Shown: positions 24,411 to 37,418, numbered from the stretch's first letter. The stretch: 64,000 nt of DNA from Epiperipatus broadwayi (GCA_028023455.1 JAQFVV010012477.1:2690650-2754649), one strand, 5' to 3'. Numbers and translations are program-made. The notes: generated from the sequence alone by a model not told the origin.

Positions 24411-26533
24411 CAATCAACCATCCCCAATGTTTACAATTAAGTTCTAGATATATGAAGAATGCTTGCATTTCAAATATTAAAAATACCTTATTGCTTATCG
24501 AAAGATATACAAATTATAAAATAATATTTAGTATATACTACTAAATTATGATAATTAAATCTAATATGGCCAATGCTATAAATAGAATATTAAATTCTCT
24601 CTCTCTATATATATATATATATATTAGAATGGTCCAAAAGAATTGTGTCTTACCGTATCTACACTACAGAGCACCACTAGGCTACTTGAACTTAGAAAAT
24701 TTATAGAGTAGGCAGATACGTGCTGTTAAGATCTTATTTTACATGTATTTTATTCCGACCATTAGCCCATTGTCACTAGCTCAGTGAGATGCAGAGATTT
24801 ATAAAACATGAATTCTTATCTAAAAATATTTTCAATATTAAAAAAATAAAAGAAGCCACTGCCAGTAATTGACACACAAACCTTTATTTCCACATATATA
24901 AATTTTGAATCATTTTAGAATCACTTTTACTTTAAAATTTAACTTACATTTTAACTTTGATTTTTAGAATTTAATTTATGTTTAAACTTTTATTTTCTAA
25001 GTTTGCACAGATGAATTTAATATTTATTAGAGTGTCGAGTATGAATAGACTAGATAGATTTGCATTTGAAAAGAAAAATATTCTATCCCTTATTTAATCT
25101 TAAGCCAAAAGTCTGCAGTTAAATCCAATGTCAATCCATCTGATACATCGATGTATTCAATGTAGCATAAATACATCAGCACAAATACCCTACTGTCAGG
25201 AATGTACATCTGAACAGCATGGTTAGGTTAAAGAAGACATTGACTCTCGTTCAGACAGGAATACTACATCTGTCTGACGAGAAGAGCAATAAAAAAAAAC
25301 TCCATAGGAAGGGATTGCATTTTCCGTCTTACTGTCCCATTCCATAGGCAAAAAGGGGGTGTGCAGTGTATGATACGATTCTGCCCGTAGCGAATCTCAT
25401 ACTACATTTACTAATTACACCAATATATCCAATCCATTGATGCAATTTAACTACGAAACAAATAACCCAAGATTACCCTCCCTTAAACTAACATATATAA
25501 CTTTACAAATCTAAGCAGCTATTCATGCCCGACTTAAGTTTAGCATTTATTAAGTTTATTTTAAAAGAAAAAAAATCATAATAAAAACTTAAAAGAGCAG
25601 AAAAAATAAATTAATGGAAATGATTTACAAAAAATAATAATACATTCAATAAAACAATTATTACTAACTGATTAAGTTTGGTCAGATAGGAATTTCTATT
25701 GCAATAATTTAAATACTAGAAAAATTTATACTTAGTGTTCATTAATTAACCAATGTTCTTAAGGTTTTAACATACTGGAAAAGTTTCTTTTTTAGAATTA
25801 AAGTTCATTAGTTAGAGTTCTTACTGCTTTAAAAATCCATGCTTAGCAGTTGCTTGCCATTTGGAGCCAGCGTTAATTCCCCTGATGTCCTGTGGTCCTC
25901 AATATAGGAAAAACAATGTCATTTCTCTTTCCCTTTAGCAAAACTGAAGGGATTGAAGAGTGAGTCTTTTCAATCCCTTCTCCTTCAACTCTCTAGCACA
26001 CCTCTGCTTTCATATCTCTATCTTCTCTTAATTATTTTTTTTATTTCCCAACTTTTCCTTTTATTGCAAACTTTTGGATTCAGTGGACATTACGTCATGA
26101 CGATGATCTTTTTGTTGAGGTCCATTTCCCTGAAGGATTTCTTTTATTGGCTATTAGTTTCGATTGTTTTTTCTCCTGACTGTTACTTCTACATTTTGGA
26201 ATGCCCACGGGCTAGTTTACTTTTACTAATTAAAATAATCATTTCCATTTTATACAATAGAATTAATTAAATTATTGTACATTGTTTTTTATCTTTAAAT
26301 CTTTCAAGTCTTTTTCTTAATATTTAGTTTTAAAACTTTTTCTTTAATAAAGTTTTCTTTTAATAATTTTTCATCTGTGCGATTTTATATATTAGAGTTT
26401 AGATGATTTTTAATTTTCAACTTTTAATTCTTAAAAAAAGAAGTTTTTATTTGCGAACTTTTTTATTTTTCACGTTTAATTTAAAAAAAAAAAAATGTAA
26501 CGGCGTATGTGCCCATTACAATATATATATATA
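24411..26533. other. Interval without a supported gene
   Basis: AT-rich with a short (CT)n(AT)n tract at 24596-24625. A slightly GC-richer patch at 25080-25400 has no readable protein or known RNA. Frames at 25953 and 26509 are unrecognised or lie in the foldback. Confidence 0.45.
25946..25982. other. Small hairpin
   Basis: AAGGGATTGAA and TTCAATCCCTT form an 11-bp perfect stem with a short loop. It could be a chance structure or a remnant of a repeat. Confidence 0.5.
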
Positions 26534-26788
26534 TGATCACTAGATGGAGCTTTACCAATAGCCCACTAACAAGCTTTGTTTACATAAATGCTGAGAAAGA
26601 TAGAATTCAATATATCTTTCATTGTCTCCAACCTTTAAACTATGGTTTCAAGCTAGTTGGCTCAACTAGCTCAAAACCATGGTTTACAGGTTGGAGACAA
26701 TGAAAGAGATATTGAATTCTATCTCTCTCAGCGTTTATGTAAACAAAGCTTGTTAGTGGGCTATTTGTAAAGCTTCATCTAGTGATCA
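26534..26788. repeat. Foldback (hairpin) element, family F1 copy 2
   Basis: TGATCACTAGATGGAGCTTT at the left is mirrored by a nearly identical complement ending GTGATCA at the right. The two arms of about 125 bp pair almost throughout and meet at GGCTCAACTAGC near 26661. One arm of the same element stands alone at 10430-10515. The transcript would form a very long hairpin, a possible small-RNA source. The 64-aa frame at 26509-26703 is a by-product. Confidence 0.85.
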
Positions 26789-29006
26789 CAAAATGCAAGC
26801 TATGAGTAAGTTACAAAATTTATAACTTGTTTTGTTTATCATATATATATATATTGTACCCTCACCTTCAGTTCAATGCATAATGGAAAAATATAACTAG
26901 CTCAAATAAATAATAATGCTCCGGCTAAAATACTTATAATCTTAATATAATAAATAAATAAAGATATTGTATAATCATTTCTACCATTTGACTAGCTCTA
27001 AATAATTAATAAATAATATATAGTTCGATTTATGAAACAAAAACTAATAAAACACTAATAAAATCATGAGACAATTTAGTGATGGTAAAGCAGTAAAGAA
27101 TTACAATCAGCTTTTATCCCACAGGATATACTCTCAATGGCATAAGAACACTATCCCCCCTATTATTTTAAATAATAATAAATTCATAGTGTTCTTAAGA
27201 CTTTAAAATAATAAGTTATTTAGTATAATTTTACTAAACTAAACTTTAATCTCTTTTACTAAAATACAATTATAATTTTCTCAGGTCCTTAAAAATAAAT
27301 CTAATTAACGTATAATCTCCTGTAATTAAGTATTTGTATCATTCCTAACTACATCTAACCAATAATAATAACAATAATAAATAATAATATTCCTATTTCT
27401 AATTAAATAACTATTAATCTTACCTACTATTTAATACTATAATAAATAATGATAATGATGATAATAATAATGTTAATAATACTTATATAAGGCTAAAACC
27501 TTAGTACATGCACCTTGAGTGCTTAATTTTAGCAAGAGAGACCTCTACAAATGAAACACAAGATTTGATTTTATAAAGATAAGAGGTACCCTCTTATCTA
27601 TAACCTATTTTTCTTAATTATATAGGCAAATCTAAAGCATTTTGATATAATTCTTTATTTCTCATGTAGCATCTTCATATGGCATAATCTGAAATATGTG
27701 CCAACAAACAATATTAAAATTATATACAGTAAATTGTGTGATTAATTATGACTATAATAATATTATTGCAAAATAAAAATTATTCAAATATCATATTCTG
27801 GTTAATTATTATTTCTTAAAAAAATAAATTATTTATTTATACTGGGAAAATGTATTATATTTATCTTGGATTCTGTTAATCATGTATTTGTGATGGTAAA
27901 TAAATCAATCAAAATAACACAGATTTATGAAAACAATTTAACAAATTTATTATACTTTTCATTAGACAAAACTATTTACAGTATGTACAGGTTTCACTAA
28001 ATAAATCTAACAAATATAAATATAACTAAGTAAGATTGAGTTACATTTTCCAATATTAAACAAAAGTAAATAAATAAGCTTTCACTCTGGCTTATGCATT
28101 ATTTGTTATACACAATATAAAATAAAAGGTAATCTTGACCTACACTTCATAGTTTAACTAAATTGTTTGCTAATTAATGCAATAGGCAATATAACTTTAA
28201 TAACTTTGCACAAAATACAAATTCTTAAAATAATGTTCATTTTTGAAGATATGTTTTAGTGTTCATTCAATAAATGAAAATTGAATTTAACAAAAATAAT
28301 GTTGATGTTATTCTAAATACTATTGCTTGCCAACATTCTCAATCCTTATATGTGTTTTATGTTTTTTTTTCAATATATATATAAACTAATATTCATAAAA
28401 TACAAGCATTCATTACCCTTTGCGTTACCCATTTTGATGTTTCATTTTTTAAAAATATGCATTGCTTTGTGTAAAATCAAAAATATCAAAATTATTTTAA
28501 AATATTATGAATAGCTGTCATTTTTTTTATCATTAAAATTGTTTAATAAAATATAAAAAAGTATTTATGATTCTTTATAATTCTATTATCAGCATTTACA
28601 TTCAATTTCATAGGTATTTCATCTTAATCCAAATAAGAAAAACCTATCTTATTTCCTTTTGAAAAAAAAACAATACATCAATCAAAAATTATCCATTATT
28701 TTCTTTTCATAAAATACTATGCTACACGATGTAATAACTGTTGAAATTAAGATAGCAATACAATGCATAGGATATGAAGGAATGAAGAGTAAAGACTCAA
28801 TAGTATAAAACATATTATTAATAATCAACATGGAAAGAGTGTGAAAGAATAGGTATGACTTTTCTGTCCAATACCTTCAAAATACTGTCCAGGCTATTTA
28901 TTCAGCTCCTACAGACATTATAAAATATAAAGTATCACCATTGTCCATGGAAAAATACATACCAGACACAGGGCTATTTTAACTGTACTTACATAAACTA
29001 TTAAGA
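26789..29006. other. AT-rich interval without a gene
   Basis: Long AT-rich DNA with TAA/AAT trinucleotide-like stretches at about 27360-27480. No domain-bearing frame or RNA gene was seen. Confidence 0.5.
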
Positions 29007-29639
29007 CATTGTACAGGCTTAAACCTGTATTTATATATGTAATATATTCAGGATTCGAACTCAGACTTTCACATGACCCACTACTCTCAGTGCCTGATCA
29101 CACACATGTTGAAAAGATAAATAATCACCAATATACCTATTTCATGCTCAACCAGCAATCATCAGTTGGTCTAGATTACTATCCTCACACATATATACAA
29201 TCAATGCTCAGCTTTATATTAAGATAGCCAATCTTCATACTTTAATGGACAGGCTTCAAAACTATTTCAACTCACAACCTTGGCACTAACAAGGGCTTTG
29301 AACGTTCTTTCATCAGATTTTCAATGAAATGAAAGGCTGAAAAGTTGTGAGTTGGAATAGTTTGAAGCCTGTCCATTAAAGTATGAAGATTGGCTATCTT
29401 AATATAAAGCTGAGCACTGATTGTATATATGAGTGAGGATAGTAATCTAGACCAACTGATGATTGCTGGTTTAGTGTGAAATATGTATATTGGTGATTAT
29501 TTATCTTTTCAACATGTGTGTGATCAGGTGGGTTAGCAATATGAAATGGCACTGAGAGTAGTGAGTGGGCCGTGTGAAAGTCTGAATTCGAATCCTGAAT
29601 ATATTAAATATATAAATACAGGTTTAAGCCTGTACAATG
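29007..29639. repeat. Large palindromic repeat with tRNA-like outer part
   Basis: The left arm (29007-29282) and right arm (29338-29639) are inverted copies of a repeat, joined by a 55-bp centre. The outer ends read CATTGTACAGGCTTAAACCTG and complement. Near the outer end of each arm is a tRNA-like combination (GATCAGGTGGGTTAGCAATAT, then GAATTCGAATCC about 50 bp on), resembling A and B boxes. A third copy follows at 29761-30086 in direct orientation to the right arm. The 72-aa frame at 29009 is not a gene. Confidence 0.7.
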
Positions 29640-29760
29640 TATTAATTTATATAAATAGAGTGTAAAAGGTCTGCCCATCCCTCACACATGTACATATAAA
29701 TGGATTATTCTCCTGTACATGAGGGGTCAGAATGACTAATATGTCAACATGGGTAGGATG

Positions 29761-30086
29761 ACAACCTTGGCACTAACAAGGGCTTTGAACATTCCATCAT
29801 CAGATTTTCAATGAAATGAAAGGCTGAAAAGTTGTGAGTTGGAATAGTTTGAAGCCTGTCCATTAAAGTATGAAGATTGGCTATCTTAATATAAAGCTGA
29901 GCACTGATTGTATATATGTGTGAGGATAGTAATCTAGACCAACTGATGATTGCTGTTTTAGCATGAAATACGGATATTGGTGATTATTTATTTTTTCAAC
30001 ATGTGTGTGTGATCAGGTGGGTAAGCAATATGAGATGGCATTGAGAGTAGTAGGTTGTGTGAAAGTCTGAGTTTGAATCCCGAATA
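29761..30086 (+). repeat. Third copy of the same repeat unit, direct orientation
   Basis: The sequence from ACAACCTTGGCACTAAC through GAGTTTGAATCCCGAATAT repeats the centre plus right arm of the preceding palindrome at roughly 95% identity by eye. The B-box-like GAGTTTGAATCCC is better preserved here. It may be a tRNA-related SINE or MITE unit. Confidence 0.75.
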
Positions 30087-30824
30087 TAAACTACTAAGAT
30101 AAAATATAGGCTATTTTCCTATCTTCTTCATATATCCTACATGTAAGCATCCAAAGTTTCCTTATGTATTTCCCTGTCACTACCGATTAAAACTTCATAA
30201 TAGATCTAACAATCTACATCGCAAAATATAACTAACATTACTCGTACTAACAAATAAAGTTAACATATGATACTATCAATCCAGAACTACAATAAGAAAA
30301 AGATTTTATTCACTTAAAACTCAGCAATAAAAATACAAATGACTTTGTTTTAAAAAATATTAAAGAAAATATTCAAATATTCCAAAAAATATGGTTCATT
30401 CAATAAAGAATCATATAAAATTATGAGCGTCAATAAATTATATTAAACTTTGTAATATAAAAGAAAATGTGTATGCATATCTCTTTTTTAAAAAAATCAT
30501 AGCTTATATCTCAGAATAATAATAAAAAATTGATGTGGAATTAATGCACACATTCTCAGGTTCACTCATACATATGATAAAGGCAATACTTCAAAATATT
30601 CCAAGCAATTCTAGAAAAAATAGCAAATAAAATAATATATCATATAATGATTAACAATTAAAAAAATTACCTAGTGACTCTATAACTTGTAAGTCACTAT
30701 TTTAGATGTCTTCTGGTCCAAATTTCGATAAGAAAAACATATTAATCAAACATATCAGTCATCCAATATACCAATTATACTTAAAAAAATGCTTGCAAAA
30801 AACTTTAAAATATTAAAAGATTTT
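30087..30824. other. AT-rich interval without a gene
   Basis: Nothing recognised. Confidence 0.5.
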
Positions 30825-31139
30825 TTAAAGAATATTAATGTTGTTCAAATAACTAAAAAAAAAAATTATAATGTAACATTTTTCTATCCTAACAATACAT
30901 CTTAATACTATAGTTACTATATGTAAAATAATATTAAAACTAAATTTACGTAATTCCAACTCTTGTCTGCTTTTCATAATGTTCAACAAACAGTTTTTTT
31001 CATTCCCATACAATGTTTCAAATAGAAGCCCTCTTGCATGGTTGCTATGTTTCTCTCCCTCAATGCATAAATTCACCAATAAAAAATAAATAAATGTCAA
31101 CTTTTTAATCCAAGAAAATTTGAAAAATTGGCTGTTCAT
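30825..31139 (-). CDS. Candidate first exon of a small secreted protein
   Basis: The minus-strand frame begins MNSQFFKFSWIKK and continues with a hydrophobic run (LTFIYFLLVNLCIEG) typical of a signal peptide, then about 40 polar residues with RGLLFETLYGNEKNC and KSRQELELRK. The second half (after about residue 66) turns into a hydrophobic AT-rich stretch, and a GTAAAT splice-donor-like sequence lies exactly at that change (minus strand, about 30949). The coding-like part has higher GC than its flanks. A TATTTATA motif lies about 20-25 bp upstream of the ATG. I do not recognise the family. It could also be a chance frame. Confidence 0.3.
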   Translation of the reverse strand: MNSQFFKFSWIKKLTFIYFLLVNLCIEGEKHSNHARGLLFETLYGNEKNCLLNIMKSRQELELRKFSFNIILHIVTIVLRCIVRIEKCYIIIFFFSYLNNINIL

Positions 31140-33359
31140 CCTGTTCTGGAAAGTCTATAAATACAGTCAATTGTCTGTAGCTTTCCCAGGATAACAGCTA
31201 TTTATGTGATATCACTTGAAATATTCCTATAGGTAAGTTCCAGTGTTTCTCCCATTCACGTGAAATCTTTGGCTTCATATATTTCCTTATTGACCATTCA
31301 AAATCAATATGTATGCTAGCAGAAAATACACATTTTTCATTCTATTCAAAATATTATTTCATAATAATGCAGCTATATAGTCCTTAATAACTTTATGTTT
31401 AAATACTCCATGAGTTAGTTATTTAATCTTGTCATATCATATAAAAGCGATTTAACCCACTGAAGAAGCTGTAAGAACCAAAACAATCAAATCAAATTAA
31501 TATAGGCCTTGTACTTTCTAGGTTTTCCCTCATATTCATGGCCAAAATAAGTTATTATTTATATTATTCATTAATTTTTTTTTTAAAAGGTATATTTAAG
31601 AAAATATTTTTTTTATATCCAAATATTCACATATGTTTGACAATAACTTATATTGTGATAACTTTTCCTTTTATATTTTGTCATTTTTTTCTCAAAAAGA
31701 TTTAAATAATTTTTGAAAATAAATGTCTCTTTAAAATTGCTGTACTTTTAAAATATAGTCAATAGTATAATAAGGAACGACATATTTTTTTATACTATGA
31801 TTTCATCTTGACTATTTCCGTAACTTTAAATGAAAATTGAATTTAGTTTTCAGTCTTTTCAAAGTAATTATATTATCCAAATAATAAAATTTAAAAGTCT
31901 TTAAAATATTATAAACAAACATGTTAGTTCTCCGAATGATATTTCCAAATAATATCCTCCTTAAACTCCAAAGTACTTTATAAAAATGATTATAAAAGTT
32001 TTAATTAATATGAGAAAAATGATACTTTCCTCTGCCAATTGTTTTTTAATCATTGTTAATCTCCCCATGGACATTACTTCAGGTAGATATTCCATAATTC
32101 ATTATAAATTCGACTTAAAGTTTTAAATAAAAAAAAATAACAGGAAATTTAGTGGTTTAGGGAACTTGATAAATCTTTTTAATCCTTTACATTTTTAAAA
32201 AATATATAATAGAATTTAAAAATTGAAATTAACTGACTTATAATAATATACTGGGTACTATTAAAAAAATAAAATAAAATAAAAGTAGTAATAAGTGGTA
32301 GACTAAGTAACAAGAAGTGATAAGTGACAAGAAATGAGAGCATTCATTTTAATATTAGTTCTAACTTACAACTGATTGGTTACCTGGCCCTTAAGTTACA
32401 AAACTAATTTACATAAATGTCAATGACATGTTCTTTAAAATTTAGAAACAAAATTATGACTCATTATTATAACACTAATATTATTACAATATTCAATTCT
32501 AAATTAATTCTATACTTTTACCTATCAAATTAAACACTTTAAAATAACATCTTTAAAATAATACTTTATCAACTTATCTAATATTTAATTTTAATGTATC
32601 TATTTTTTAAATTTATCTTTATTAATTATTTACTATTATTTTAAAGACAACTAATTAAATAATTTCTTATATTTTATTTTTATTATATTCAAATTTTTCA
32701 ATTTTAAAACAATTCTAAAAGTAATTTTGAAACTTTCTTTTAAAAACCTTGCAAGCACCCAATAAAAATACTTGCGTTATTAGTCACATGACTAAAAATC
32801 CATGCAATGTGTTGCAATTTTTTTATATTCACTGTCTAAAATGAAATTAAATATTTCAGTACAAAATATTAATTACATTATAAAAAAAAAAAGAAATATA
32901 AGGTAGTTGTTTTGTCGACATACGCGCCGTTGAATGGCGTGATTTATGTGCTAAAACACATAATAATGCCGTTTACATGGCTGACATTTGGCAGCTGTAT
33001 TTACATGTAATTCAACAATTCTGCTGTACTACACATGACAGACTGCTCAGTTACATCGCAGTAAATTATTTATTCCGAATCGCACACTTCAAACTTTTTT
33101 AGGGTGTAGTGTGAGGGTGTGTTAAATTCAAGTAATGAAATGTTGTTATTTTTATTTTTATTTTAATTTTATATATTTTTAAATCACATGATTGAAGTAT
33201 TTGATAATTAATGGACTGTTTAGACACTTCTGTAGTGAAATTTTAATGTGCAAAACATTGTACAAGAGTATGTTTGAACATAGTCGTAAGTAGTTAATGC
33301 ATTTACTCGAGAACCTCCATGAGAAAATAATAGTAACAGTGCAGGAGAATGCAGATGTG
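31140..33359. other. Interval without a gene
   Basis: AT-rich up to about 32890. A GC-richer patch at 32900-33075 begins GGTAGTTGTTTTGTCGACAT and could be the terminal part of the transposon whose fragment follows, but no matching right end was found. Confidence 0.4.
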
Positions 33360-33767
33360 GTTCAATTGTGAGATTTACCCACAACAGAATGTGATGCAGG
33401 GCCTTTTTTCAAATCAAAAATGTACTTCCAAATGCCAAAAAAATGTGAATGTGGAATGTCCATGAAATTTAGAATCATTAAAAGTACCTGTCAGTTTAGA
33501 TGTTTGGCTCATTCATGCAGTCAAACAGTTTCCGTTAGAAGTCTGACTTGGTTTGATGGCTCCAGAATATCGTTGGTTAAAGCTATACATCTAATATATT
33601 TCTGGAGCCATGTACACCTAACTGTCGAAGCTGTACAGAAAGAATTGGGCCTTGTTCATCAGAATCCTCCAATCACTTATTGCTCCCACTCACAATGGAT
33701 CAAAGGTCCAACCAGCCTCTTCAGGCAGAGGAAATCAATAGATAACTTATTGAAAACATTAGTCTAA
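33360..33767 (+). pseudogene. Merlin/IS1016-type (ISXO2-like) transposase, N-terminal fragment
   Basis: The open frame from 33420 holds a zinc-ribbon-like cluster (KKCECGMSMKF, then CQFRC, then HSC), followed by SVRSLTWFDGSRISL and an AIHLIYFWSHVHLTVEAVQKELG block. This matches the usual N-terminus of Merlin-superfamily transposases, which cut and paste DNA. In-frame text just upstream (33370-33420) suggests the protein began earlier in another frame. It stops at about 33767 before the DDE catalytic core, so it is truncated. A LINE follows within 40-100 bp, perhaps inserted into it. Confidence 0.65.
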
Positions 33768-33799
33768 TGTTGGTAATGTACCTGAAATTATCAAGCTAA

Positions 33800-36215
33800 A
33801 CATATTTATAAAACCAAATAAAAATCAGTGGCAGAATATATATCTATCAAGAGATTGAAGGTCTACCTGGTGTCACTGAACTGCTGGACCAAGAGATAAC
33901 TTATATGGGTGGTCAGGGCAGAAAGAAAGCAAGCTATCCCACCAGTGATAATGACAGATGGGAAAACATTCATTGGGCCAGCTATGCTAGACAAAATCTT
34001 GGAACACTTTAGAACTAATTTGCAGAAAGGTGATGCAGGTGTAAATGTTGTGTGGAATGTTCATGGAGACTGGGTAGATCACAGGATTACAGAGGAGATG
34101 CTAAAAATCAAGTTGGTATTTTTCTCTGATTGGATACATCCTGGCCTTCATGGAATTCCCTGGTTTCTCATCATGCATCTTAATCAATTTGCCATTCCAA
34201 TTATATTCAATATAGTAAACCATCTGGCAGATGAATGCAAAGACATTCTAGATTTATGCTTCTTTGCTTTTGTATCTCTTCTAAAAATGTACAAGTCATC
34301 TATGATCAAGTCTGAGGCCTATTTTGATGACTTCTTTATTAATTAAAACCATAGAATCAGTAATCAAAGATAATATTCAAGGTAAAATTCTGTCCTCAAT
34401 ATCTCAAATGCAATATGCCAACATGGTGTCATCAACTATCAACCCTATAGGACAAATTAAAATGTTAGTAGATCTTATAAGGACTCAGAAAAAATCAAGA
34501 CCTATCGCTGTACAGCTGGACATCTCTACAGCCTTCGATATGATCCAAACCGATATCCTTTTAAAGGTTCTGGCCGAGTACACCATCCTGAAAACACTCA
34601 TTCAGGTAGTAGACAACCTAGTAAGGAACTGGTTGATTTTCATATTGGATGGTAGATTAACATTTGCCTTCAAACCCTCTCATTCCATATCTCAGGTATC
34701 CCCCTGAACACTCTGTGCTTTATAGCCTATATCAACCCCCTTTTGATAGATATAGAGGGGAGGCTTCCTGGCATCTACATTCCTTGCATCAGGAAGGAAG
34801 TTAAGTGTTTCACCTATATGATGATATAATGGTGGTATTATCATCGTACAAATACTTGAACCTACTTAGAACCATTTTAAAAAATTATACATCGAAATAC
34901 AGTTTAGAGATCAATATTCTTAAAGTCCACGATCTGGAAAAGTCCCAGTGGCCAAAAAATTCCAAAAACATTTACTGCCAAACATCAGAAATGTCTGGGG
35001 TTCCCTATTTCCAGATCACCAACAGCCATGACTAAGCAAATCCAAGACTCAATTCTGAAATCCACAAAGAGAATCACCAAATCATTATCCAAAGTCTACC
35101 TCTCGCTTCAGGTAAAGGTAGCTTAGTTGAATATGAAAATTTTCACCAAAATAACTTATTTCCTCCCTGTCATAAAATTAATCAGATCATTTGAAAATAA
35201 AATAAATTATATCTGCTCAAAGCTTCTCTGGGTGGGAAGGTCATTGCCATAAGCTTAAAAAAGATGCAGTGGCCTTTCAAGCTTAATGGCATGACCCTTC
35301 ATTCAATATCAGCTTTCTGTGTCCAGAGTGGACATAACATTATTCACAGTTTGGCATTATTTTTCAATTATGAGGAAATCACAAGAGTTCTTCCTTCCAC
35401 AGATCATCCTCACCAACTAAGCAGGATTGGATTTCAATGCTGGTTAAATCCCTGAGAAAGCTGACACATCCAATTAAATTACCATTTGATCAAAAACTCA
35501 AAGTATGGGAAGTATATCACCTGATTAATCCAGAATTACAAATTATTCATAGCAAATTAAACATAACAAATCAAAAGTTGATATCATATTCTAGGATTTG
35601 GGGCCTTGAGCCCAAATATCTGGATTTTACTATCAAGTATAATGTGGATTTTTTGCCCACAAAGTGGTTTCTAGTATATAAGAAAGGTTTCACTAAGCTT
35701 GAACCTACTTGTCAATTGTATAAACATAATGAAGAAAATATAGATCATCTAATTAATGATTGCATCAGACTAACAAAGATAAGGAAAAAAATCGGTGATC
35801 ACTCAAAAATCGGTCTACATACAATCACCTCCATTGAGGACTGTGTGAACTCCAGGACTTACTCAAGGATTAGAATTTCAATATTTATTGTATACACAAG
35901 ATGGGTTGCTCACTGTAAATTGGTCTTTGGGGTATCAGAACAAGAAGAAAAGCTCTTTTTTCTCAGAACAATATATAAAATCAAAACAAGAGATGACCTT
36001 TTCTCCTCCAAGAAATTATTTGAAGACACTTGGTCTCTTTTTGATATTCCCAATTCAGACTAATCAAGAGTGGACAAAGCGATATTATAGCTCAAATGTT
36101 TATAACTCATTATCAATGTCTGTAAATTTCTTTTCATGCTTATTTTTTTCAATGTTGATTAACACAATCCTACTGTATTACTAGATTTTTTCACAATAAA
36201 AATTTTATTTTAAAT
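33800..36215 (+). mobile_element. Non-LTR retrotransposon (LINE), decayed
   Basis: Pieces of one protein lie in successive frames. At 33909-34346 is the RT finger region (HGIPWFLIMHLNQFAIPIIF, then NHLADECKDI). At 34324-34707 is RT motif A (AVQLDISTAFDMI). At about 34805-34840 is a degraded catalytic box (CFTYM in one frame, then DDIMVVL in the next). At 35437-36063 is the C-terminal domain, where the usual C-x2-C-H-C cluster reads CQLYKHNEE, then H and C at expected spacing, with the second cysteine replaced by Tyr. At least three frameshifts and several stops make it inactive. The copy ends after AATAAA (36195) near an A/T-rich tail. No endonuclease domain was recognised, so the clade is not assigned. 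Confidence 0.75.
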
Positions 36216-37023
36216 AACGAAGAAACTTTTAAAATGTGATAATTATTAAATTTGTTAATAAATGCTTATTGTTAACGGTTGTGAAATTTGTTTCATCAAA
36301 TCAGATAAATTGGCTGAACTTTTATTATATAATTACTTTTTTTTATCTTGCTTGGAAGACCTATATTTGCAGTAGATTTTTTCTTTAATATTTTGCATTT
36401 ATGTTACACAGAACTGAGAGAGTGAGGTGGGGCAAGAAAAGGGAAAAAAATCTCTTTAAGTAAATGAGCATCATTGGCAGAGTAACAAGGACTTCTCAGG
36501 AATTTCAGCTGAAAGAAAAATTAAAGGAAACTTTTATTATTTTTGTCTTAGTTAAGAAATATATCTAGTTAATCTAGCAATTATATGTATCATTAGATTT
36601 AAGATATAGTTTAACGTTTATATAATATGTGAATTTTATGTTTAATATTTGGTTAAAAAAGGAAAAATAATAATATATTTTTCTTTAATAATAATAAATT
36701 TATAAATTCAAAGGAATTATATCAGTGACATAGGATTGCCATAATAATCATAGCGATATGATTAGGATAAAATTTTATTACTGTATTTAAATTTCCATCT
36801 TGGTATTTATTTATGCAAGTGACTAATCAGGTAAACTAAATATTATATTTATTCTGTTTATTTATGTTAGGATAATTTGTTTTAGAAGTATAAATATAAA
36901 GGTTATATGGTGTATCTGTTTAGATACCATATGAAAGTATAAATAAATGTAAGCAGCATCTGTTTAGATACTAAATCATTAAGCATCACATGATCACCAT
37001 CTCTTATACTAGCACATAATTGT
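36216..37023. other. AT-rich interval without a gene
   Basis: Nothing recognised apart from a short repeated CTGTTTAGATAC at about 36918 and 36959. Confidence 0.5.
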
Positions 37024-37418
37024 TTATAAACAAGGCAAAACTCTCCATATAGTAGTGCCACCCTGTGCTAGCTAGAGTAATCAATGGATGCCAGAAAGCT
37101 TGTGCATAAAATCCCTATCTAATGCCTACTCATCCAATATCCCCAGACTAGTTTCTGGCTTGTGGCCTTCGTCAGTGAGAAGCTTTGAATCTGAGAAGCT
37201 CCTTACTGACGAAGGCCACAAGCCAAAAACTAGTCTGGTGATATTCTTGTATCTGAGAAACTCCTCACTGATGAAGACCAACAAGCCAGAAACTAGTCTG
37301 GGGATATTGGATGAGTAGGCATTAGATAGAAATTTTATGCACAAGCCTTCTGTCATCCATCGATTACTCTGGTTGGCACAGGATGGCACTACTGTATGGA
37401 GAGTTTTGTCTTGTTTAC
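37024..37418. repeat. Foldback element with internal triplication
   Basis: The outer arms (37024-37120 and 37320-37418) are inverted repeats containing CTCCATATAGTAGTGCCA and its near complement. Inside, a 38-bp unit with GACTAGTTTCTGGCTTGT occurs once forward (37145) and twice reversed (about 37200 and 37261). The reading frames at 37088 and 37126 encode the same sequence on both strands because of this symmetry and are not genes. Confidence 0.85.

Noticed and set aside
32902-33075. Merlin terminal inverted repeat starting GGTAGTTG
   Set aside because: No matching right end or 8-9 bp target duplication could be found, so it is left as a GC-richer patch.
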